DNA from: Siniperca chuatsi
Lineage: Eukaryota; Chordata; Actinopteri; Centrarchiformes; Sinipercidae
DNA length: 64,000 nt
Direction: 5' to 3'
NCBI RefSeq assembly: GCF_020085105.1
Contig: NC_058042.1
Location: 14,586,501 to 14,650,500 of the forward strand
Part shown: piece by piece, positions 38,297-64,000 of the stretch
Layout: each line of letters opens with the position of its first letter
How positions within the stretch are numbered: the stretch's first letter is position 1
Notes under the pieces: model-generated
What the model was told of the DNA's origin: nothing
What the model saw: the letters and a program-made list of their open reading frames with translations, nothing else
Databases searched by the model: none
Made by a program: the position numbers and the translations under genes

Positions 38297-39225
38297 ACAT
38301 GGAGGAAAGCCCCCCTCTCGCCTTCCCAAACATTAAAATACGGCACTGGAGAGAAATCCTGTTTTCCACCTACCCCTCACCTCTGGTACTGCTCATTCAT
38401 GGAAACAAAGAGATTACATCTCTTTGATATCATCATGTTACACTAAAAAGAAATACATGTCAGAAGAATGGCACTTTATGGTTGGATGACAGAAAGGAAG
38501 ACCTTGATCTGCTGACAGGACATTTGTGTGGACACAATGTGCCAGACTTAAATACCGAGGGAATTAAGAGGGTTTGTATGGATATGTGTTACCAAATTGT
38601 CTTAAGTTGTTGATCAGACAATCATGTTTTTTTGCACATACATTTACACAGGTGCACCTGATGTACCTGCTCAACACAACAGGTATTATTGGACCTCCGT
38701 TTTTAAAATGTATTCAACCTTAAATTGTTTAAACATTTTACATATTGTTACTGCTGTGCATCTTCTGTTTCTGATGTAGCTGCTGCATATTTATTGAAAA
38801 TGAGACATACAGCTTTATCAGATACATACCACTACCACTACATCATTTTGTCTTGCTAAGAAACAAGTGCCAAGAAGTCAGGATGGTCTGTTACACTAGT
38901 GTCAGGTCTACACCATAGTACTTTTTTTTTTTTCTGTTTGTATCTTCCCCAAACAGTACAATCTGCACCTTTTGAACACAAGTTCGTGCCCACCCAAAAC
39001 TCTGCTTGTTGAAGTTAATTGAAGAAAAAGATTGGTACTGTATGTTAAAATATATATATATATATATAAAATAGACATTTACTTGTTGCCCATAATTTTG
39101 GGGAGATTAGGGAGGGATAACAACTCTTAGAAAGTTAACCATGCAGGATTATTCACATCACTATGTTGTTAATACACGTCTTGGTGAAAGTTTCCACCTC
39201 TGAATAAATAAATATATATCCTATA
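38297..39225 (+). other. slc39a13: slc39a13 3' UTR
   Basis: No coding signal after the stop. The best polyadenylation signal is AATAAA at 39203-39208 in a double AATAAATAAA context, giving a UTR of about 0.9 kb. A weaker ATTAAA lies at 38332. The UTR has a (TA)n run at about 39050-39068. Confidence 0.55.
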
Positions 39226-41100
39226 AAAAAGACGGCTGTTTATTTTCAACTTTCACAGACAATTAGTAGGAAGAACTGGGACACAGGTATTATAATGATG
39301 TCAGTGAGATTAAGATATCCTGATATTGATTGGTAGACCTGTGTTAAGGTGCTGAGGCAGCCCAGCTTGTTGAACTGACATCACTGCACAAAAACCTGTC
39401 CACCATATGCATATTTTTACTGCAAAGATCCTATGCCTAAAATGTCATATGGGAGTGGAGGGAGGGGGGTGTTGATGTTCACACTTTCAACCCAGTCTGT
39501 TTGGCAAGCTTCTGTTGCCATAACGACTACACTGTGGGTTGCCTTCCTTAGTCATCAGCCTGTGAGCAGCCTATTGTCTGTGGGAGCCTTCCTCAGTCAC
39601 AGCACAGAAGGACAACAAACAACCATTATGTACACTATAGTGGAAGACATTCAGCGGGAAACAGGGCAAACACATGAGTGACAAATACTCAGCTGAGTCC
39701 TCATAACTTCATGGTTTAGTCCAAGTGTTAAATTCCTGGAGTCTGGATAAAAATATCTGATCTTGAGGACGACAAATATAACCATTTGCAGAGGATGAAA
39801 ATGTCCCCTCATTTGTTTTGTGGTAAATATTAAGCATTATCAACCTTCATTTAATATACAGTGAGAAGTTAACTTTTAGAGTGACTTTAACTGACTTGCT
39901 GCTCACAAAATCAGCTTTTTGATTTCATACCTGTGCTGAAGTTAACATCATAGCAAGATGTCACACACCAAAACTGTGAACGTCTCCAACATGAGCCAGA
40001 CTTTACAAGTTATACACACACACACGAAAACAATCAGTCATATCAGTGTTTTACGCTCTAACATGGTCCTGTGCTATCAGGAATCAGTTCCAATAAGCTT
40101 GGTAACAGATGGTCTAGCATTCATAGTGGCTGAGTCTCATTTAAGTGTGAATCCAATAGAAATAAGGAAGTAAAGGTGCACGTGTGTGTAAGAATTGGGC
40201 TTCTTCCATTGTTAGTCAATGTAGGCATTTAATTCACTTCAATTCAAATTTGCTTTATTGACATGATCATAATTAAGTATAACCAAAGCAAGGTGTACAA
40301 GGTTTAAAAACATACATAATTATATACTATATCATATAAAATATAATTTTATAATGATATAGTGTTGAAAAGTGGCTCTACAACACTATATATTATACAA
40401 CTATATATCGCCTATTACATAGTATACTAATGAAAGAAAAACTAATCATTACAAACAAATAAAAAATTAGGATGCAACAGATCTGAGTGCAGATCTTTAA
40501 GGTTAATTAGGCCTATAGCCCTTACTAATGCTGGTTTGATGTCCTTTTATCTGTACCATTCTCTTCTTTTAGCTATAGTTTAGTGTGTTTGTCTTAATGT
40601 TTGTTTTTGCTCTCTGTAGCACTTTTACTCTGCTCTGCTACTCTGCTTTTATTGGCCCTTCCAAAGGCATGTGAACTGCTGACCACCCCTTACAAATAAA
40701 GTTAGAATGAATGAACAGTTTGTAGTGGTGTGAACAGTTAATAGGTGAGTTTATATGCCTACCTGTCATTTAGAAGGGCATAGGTTTGCATGACACCAAT
40801 TTATTTTTTTCTAAAATTATATTTAATATCCAAACATATGAAAACATGTGAATATTGCCATTTTACAAATATGCAATAGTATAAACTGGCACTCATCTCA
40901 TATCCATTAGGTTAATTGACATGAATCATGAAATAGAAAATAAAATCACCAGTAATATTAGAAAAACCACTATGTTTTGCTGCTGTTCAAGAACTCCTAG
41001 GTAGGAAAATAAATGATTATTGATTTAAAAGATGAACTGCATCTCCCTCCATTGCACCTGTGTTTGACATGTTTACCAAATCCAAAAGGAGACCATTCAA
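39226..41100. other. intergenic, slc39a13 to tmem178b
   Basis: About 1.9 kb with no gene. It contains a LINE tail at 40230-40300 and AT-rich sequence. The tmem178b upstream region begins around 41.1 kb, where the base composition becomes GC-richer. Confidence 0.6.
40230..40305 (-). repeat. LINE 3' tail (TTTGCTTTATTGACATG)
   Basis: TTCAATTCAAATTTGCTTTA then TTGACATGATCATAA is the reversed 3' end of a common fish LINE. Only the terminal part is present. Confidence 0.65.
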
Positions 41101-41468
41101 GCTTTACAAATGACCACTCCCCCACAACAGAGCAGCACATTCATGTCCTCCCCATCTCGCAACAGCCTGGAGGAGAGAGAGCGCAACTACACCCCTGCCT
41201 CCTCCTAACAGCGTTGGTCGCCATCCATCCCCTCTCCTCCTGTACCATAACAGATGGTGGGAACAACATTGCATCCACCGGGTACCACAACAATAGACAG
41301 CACCATCCAGTCCAGACAACACTGGCCTTGCACCATCATGCTCCTAGTGCAGGACTGCGCGAGGCTTTGAGTGCCGTCGTGATTCATTTCACGCGGTACC
41401 ACCACCACCACCACGGCCACGGAGGAACCTTCTTGCGACTGTTTGGGCTCTCCATCGAGCGGGGGAAG
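41013..41468 (+). promoter_or_regulatory. tmem178b 5' region (open in frame)
   Basis: The 456 nt before the start stay open in the same frame as tmem178b, with an in-frame ATG at 41013. The translation is low-complexity (His-rich from CCACCACCA repeats at 41398-41420) and has no family counterpart, so I treat it as leader or promoter DNA. The nearer sequence is CpG-richer. Confidence 0.5.
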
Positions 41469-47668
<6,200 letters not shown>

Positions 47669-49089
47669 CAGAGGCGTAGTGAAGCGACCGACCCACCGAA
47701 CGCACAAACCACACCCTTCCAACCTTGATGTTTAACTCTGAAACAGTTTTTGTCTGATCACCATCTCACACCACCCTTGACATCGCCATCCCCCTTCAGT
47801 GTTCAGTGTGCCTGAGAAGGAGCAAAGTAACGACAAACTTCACACACCTAATCTCGAAAATACCTGAGGGACCTACAGGAACACCAAGAGTAACACCTAA
47901 AGTAACGTATGGCTGGGGCAAGGCGCTCATAGCACAAATAAGAATTTTTTTTGGTTCAGATGTTTGACATGCTGACTTTATGGCAATTTTAAGGTGACTG
48001 TTTTCTCTGAAGAGAATTTGTCTTAAAATGGTGCTCTCTTGAATACATAAAGCCACATACACTCCCACACAGCACACACACACCAGCACATGCTTTTCCA
48101 CACACGCTCAATTACTCCGGATGAATCATGGGAGAAATCCTCCAAAAGGATCAAACACACAAACATCAGGCCAGAGCATCCTGTCAGCATTCCTCTTTCA
48201 GTCGAGTGATGTGTGCTGTGTGCTGTGTTATTGTTCGTAATGAAAAAACAAAAAAATATTCTGCCGTTGACTGCCCATTGCTTATCTTTAGTGTAGCACA
48301 CTAACTGATATCAAACATGAGCCCCGGGGGTAACGTCTGCAGCCTCTGCAGAGCACAAAATGCATCTAGCAGCGTGGTCAGTACGATGAAATACACAGAA
48401 GTAAATCTGCATTGAAAAGCACATTGTTTGCTTCTTTAAAGATTCTATATGTACAAATGCATCTCTATGTAGATCCAGATCATTGTTTGTGTAAAGTAGA
48501 TTTTGAATAAGAATGATTGTTTTCTGTTTGTTTAGAAGTAATGATGGCTGACAGTATTGTTAGGATAAAGAGTTACAGGATGGTGCTAGGAGCATGAATC
48601 CATTGTTGGATTCAGCAACATAAAGGTATTTTGTGGCACCAAACTGACAGACCCAACCCGGTTGTTTGCTGACAGCTGAATCATAATCTGACATGAGAAA
48701 AAATAAAAAAAATAAAACTGTGTAGGAAGTATTTGATTTCTCCATTGTTTACCCTTAATATTGGTCAGCCTTTTTGTGTAATACTCTGAATACAAGCAAG
48801 TTAAGCAATTTTTGAAAAAAAAATACTACTTTAGTGATCCTACTAAAAACGAAAGCACAAGCTGCATTCCAAATCCTCATCTGCACTAAGTACAGTACAT
48901 AGTAACATCACACATTGGTAGAGGGCCAAAGTGTCATCATGTCACCAGTCTAAAAACTGGTTCAGTAACAGCTGAAACAAGCAGAATATGGAAGATAATT
49001 TATGTGATGGACTTCATTGTCCCACAGTGCAATGCACAATGGAAATGGAGGAGCTGTTTACTCTGATAATTGTTTTTAAAAAATATGGA

Positions 49090-49330
49090 TGTTGGTGCAG
49101 TGGCATCTTGTAAAACAAAACAAAACAAAAATAAAAAAACAAAAGGTAAAAATGAAGTAATAATTCCATTAAACGCGTTTGGTTTTTAAGTTTAAGATTG
49201 ACAGTGGCATTCACAGTTTGATTAATGTGTGGAACACATTTTGTATCATTTCTTCATTAGTAAAATACTTATAAAACTTACAAACCTACAAAATGGTACA
49301 CTGTATATTATGTAGTATGCGATAACAACA
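49090..49330 (+). repeat. dispersed repeat of ACTTCATAGTATGTAGTATG type, copy 1
   Basis: AACAAAACAAAA, AAAATGAAGTAA, TGTGTGGAACACA and TATTATGTAGTATGCGATAA occur in order. The same order recurs at 49640-49860 with substitutions and small indels. Confidence 0.6.
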
Positions 49331-49639
49331 TGGGAATTATTCAATTTTTCTCTTACTTTTGTGATTCAATGGTTGGATTAAAAATACCTCCAAATCTGGT
49401 GTCGAAAAAAGCACAAATAGTAATTTTAGAAAGGCTCTTGACTTCAGCGACATACTTTAAAAGCTGTATTCCAAATACACACTGTATACTCATTTTGTGT
49501 CTTAGTTGTGGTGCGTTCACTCATGGAAGATGACGAAATGAAGTACACTTAAAATCACAAGAATCCATACTAAAATGGCTTGATTGTTAATGGACAACAA
49601 TTATACAAGCTGATACATTTTTTCTTTATGTGGACATCA

Positions 49640-49860
49640 GCTGCATTTTCGAAAAAACAAAACAAAATAACAAGTAAAAATAAAGTAAGAAATCCTTGGA
49701 AAAACATTTTTGATCAGTCCAATCTCAAACAGTTGGAGTGATGTGTGGTACACACCTTGAATTGTGTGTCATTCGTACAAATCAGTAAAAATACCCCAGG
49801 TCTTGTGTACTAACTTAAAAAATCATACACTTCATAGTATGTAGTATGGGATGGGGCCAC
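49640..49860 (+). repeat. dispersed repeat of ACTTCATAGTATGTAGTATG type, copy 2
   Basis: Second diverged copy of the repeat at 49090-49330. Landmarks are AAACAAAACAAAATAAC, AAATAAAGTAAG, GATGTGTGGTACACACC and CTTCATAGTATGTAGTATGG. Confidence 0.6.
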
Positions 49861-51939
49861 GTGAAAGATTTTGACAGTGTTAGCAGGTAGGACTTTAGTT
49901 TGTTCAATGGAAAAGCGATCCTCCTGGTGACACTTTAGGATGATAATAATTCATAGCAGCCAGTTTTCTGTTATGCAAATATGATTTCCCCCCCGCAGTC
50001 ATTAGATCTAATTTATTTTGAAATTTTAATGCTCACTACAAGTTCATGATACAAGAATATTACAGCCATGTGTGATGAAGTTTTTATAAATGTTGATTGC
50101 TGGAAATGAGTCATGAGATATTCTATCAGCTATGTCAATTAACTTTCTTAGAAAAAAAAGGTGTTATAATGTGTATTGACAACACTGTGTGTGATGTTCA
50201 GTCCTTTCACCATCACCATTAACCTCCTCATGAGGCTACCACTTTTGCTGGGTCTCATAAAAGTCTGTGAACCTGAGGTCTGAGCAGGTGGAGTTATACG
50301 TTACATGTTTGCAAGGCCACATATGGGAGCAAAAGATGATCAGAGCATGTAATAAGCACCCTGTTGTGTCTTTTACAAAGAGCTTGGGTTTATACCATGT
50401 TGTGTTTAGGGTCAGTTGGTCTAGGCTCTTATTGTTTAAATATTTATGCCAGAAACAGGGACATACCATAAATATAAAAATATTCATATGTATGGTCATT
50501 ATGACGACTGAGTCAGTCTATTCGCTAATGTCCTACAACTCACAGAATGCAATGCTGTTTTGTGTTTCGGTTTTATAAAGTTTTAAGTTCACCCCCAAAC
50601 TGATATGCAGTAATGTAAATATTACTGTAAGGAGTAAACTGTAATGTATAAGTACATGGTGCAAGAATAATGTGTTGTTAGGACTGAAGCACAGTTGCAC
50701 ACAACTCCTACAAGTTTTTAGTGTATTATAGGTGGGAAAATCTGACTTTTCCTGTACTGATGTGCCACCACTGCACATGTGCAGAACGTTGTCAAAAAAG
50801 TATTACAAGCCAAAATTTCTAAGCGCATATATATACGCCATATCTCTAATAATACATTTCAAGAACACCAACACAACAGTAACTGTATTTTAAAACTAAG
50901 ACTTTGTCATTGATTGGATTGAGTTTCAGTACAGAACAACAGTTGCGCACAGTAGCAAGATTTACAAAACATTAAGAATAATGTACTTTAGAGAACGAAT
51001 GAGGTCAGCGCAGTTTAACAATGTATTTGAAATTGTTGTAAAATCCCTCTCAAGTGGCAACCTCTTGTGTTTCATGAGGAATGAGAGATGCCCTGTGAAA
51101 ACGCCACCGTTTAGAGTGGCACTTGTTTCAGTAGCACAGCTATTATTTTCTACAAGTCATTTATACTGGTTCAATCCACTGCAGATATTATGTAGGGACT
51201 AAAAAGACATTACAGTCTTGCATGATCTCATTACAGTAAGTTTCTTTCAACATATTAAAACTTGTGTCCATTTTTAATTACTTTATTTTACTGAAATAAA
51301 ATATGTAATTACTAATGTGTTGTGACTTTCAGTGTTTGTATTTGTACTTTTACTGTGAAAAACGTAATAAGTGACTCTCCAAATCATACTGATGAGACAA
51401 CGATGTGTTTTGTCCTGTTGTATCTGTGGGCATGAGGTAGTTTATGGAGTTAAAACTGAAAACAGATTTCCAGTCCAACTAAGGGATGAATGTCTACGAG
51501 AGGTGAGACACTATCATAACAGTAGTGACAGCATCCTCCTCCAAACAAGCATGGAGGCGAGGCTTGGCCTTTTGTCACTTAGGACATGGTGCCATCTAGA
51601 GGGAGGACTTGATGTGTCTTTGCCTTTGCCTTCTCTGCTACAGGCCCATAATGTAAAAGTAAGCGAGACACAAGAAATACACAAGAGGTTTTTGCATCCA
51701 TTGTGTATTACAGAATATTAAATAAATGAAAATGATACATACTATGAAAACAAAATATTATAAGCTGTACTTTGGGCTGTGCAAGATTATCTCTCTTTTC
51801 TATCTTTAAAAAAGCATTCAAACATCCCATTTTAGAACGATAGCAAGTTTTGAACAGAAACACAAAACCTTCCCTGAAAGGATATTTGATGATGATAATT
51901 ATATGAAAGTTATGATATATAGTACATAACAACTATAGT

Positions 51940-52215
51940 GCTGCAACTAACGATTATTTTCATTACTGATAAATATTATTAGCTATTATTTTCTTGATTA
52001 AACATTTATCATTTAGTTTATAAAATGTCAGAAAATAGAGAAAAGTTCCTGTTATACTTTCTCACAGCCCAAGGTGATCAGATTACATGTTTTATTCAAC
52101 CATGACAAAGAAAAGCAGTAAATCCTCACATTGAAGAAGCTGAAACCAGCAGATGTGTGGCATTTGTTCTTGATCGATTATTAAAATTGTTGCTAATTCG
52201 TTTTCTGCTAACTGA
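51940..52215 (+). repeat. GCTGCAACTAACGATTA-type fish repeat, copy 2
   Basis: GTGCTGCAACTAACGATTAT, TTTCTCACAGCCCAAGGTGA, GACAAAGAAAAGCAGTAAAT, CCTCACATTGAAGAAGCTGA and TTGATCGATTATTAAAATTG occur in the order I remember for this very common fish MITE-like repeat. Opposite orientation to 23810-24156. Confidence 0.9.
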
Positions 52216-52424
52216 CTTATTGCCAAGTTGTTACAGTGGGTTGGATGATTCGTAGAGATCGCAATCAGGTAAGAAAACTTTTAGAAACAGTGGTGGATTT
52301 CCTTTTAAACTTGAGGTAAAAGGGATTTGGACTATATGTTAAATCATTAACCTTGTACAGTTTGGTCTGATTAAGTGAAATGTACGCTTCCAAAACCAGA
52401 AGCAAAAGTGAGCAGTTTGAGAGT

Positions 52425-64000
<11,576 letters not shown>

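Larger units (their letters stand above)
47669..52424. other. tmem178b 3' UTR and convergent intergenic region
   Basis: About 4.8 kb between the convergent stop codons of tmem178b and gas2. A/T-rich AATAAA-like signals for tmem178b occur at 48697-48717. Two diverged copies of one repeat lie at 49090-49330 and 49640-49860, and a GCTGCAACTAACG repeat at 51940-52215. No further gene was recognised. Open frames of up to about 115 codons (for example 51371-51721) have no recognised similarity. Confidence 0.6.

Noticed and set aside
51371..51721. 116-codon open frame between tmem178b and gas2
   Set aside because: No recognisable domain, no splice context and no neighbour support. It could be chance or an unrecognised repeat.

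Overview
This window is vertebrate nuclear DNA, almost certainly from a spiny-rayed (acanthomorph/perciform-like) teleost. Genes are split by GT-AG introns. The intergenic and intronic DNA is AT-rich and full of repeats I recognise as fish families: Tc1-like transposons, L2/Rex-type LINE tails, MITE-like fold-backs and CA microsatellites. The proteins are orthologues of known vertebrate genes. I see no bacterial gene, CRISPR array or confident tRNA/rRNA gene.

Four protein-coding genes can be supported, and splice phases agree at every junction I could join. (1) spi1 (PU.1), minus strand, 1504-7850: four exons with the transactivation and PEST parts; the ETS DNA-binding exon lies beyond the left edge. 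(2) slc39a13 (ZIP13 zinc transporter), plus strand, 24269-38296: nine coding exons joining to a complete 380-residue protein, plus a probable non-coding first exon near 22.3-22.5 kb. (3) tmem178b, plus strand, 41469-47668: four exons joining to a complete 298-residue four-pass membrane protein. (4) A gas2-family cytoskeletal linker gene, minus strand, 52425-64000: seven exons covering most of the CH domain, a very long Ser/Thr/Pro-rich linker and the GAS2 (GAR) domain; its first exon or exons lie beyond the right edge.

Layout: spi1 and slc39a13 diverge across about 14 kb (8-22 kb) with no recognisable gene, where spi1 regulatory DNA might sit among MITE-like repeats. slc39a13 and tmem178b are in tandem on plus. 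tmem178b and gas2 converge, with 3' ends about 4.8 kb apart. The spi1-slc39a13 neighbourhood is also found in mammals (human 11p11.2); tmem178b and gas2 are, from memory, on other human chromosome segments. The four genes have unrelated jobs (myeloid transcription factor, intracellular zinc export, ER/plasma-membrane protein, actin/microtubule linker), so no joint pathway is implied.

The most unusual structure is in the slc39a13 introns. Two defective Tc1-like elements (27508-29124 and 34123-35754) share not only transposon sequence but also 148 bp of the first copy's left flank (27360-27507 = 33975-34122, one mismatch). The first copy sits inside a MITE-like repeat whose beginning, but not its end, is carried to the second locus. 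A relic Tc1 end lies immediately to the left of the carried block. This looks like gap repair or aberrant transposition between introns of one gene. Other points of note are a long GT/CA microsatellite directly upstream of a gas2 splice acceptor, the expanded gas2 linker exon, three perfect short palindromes, and paired in-frame starts with a uORF in spi1. I did not find a clearly new multi-gene biological system.
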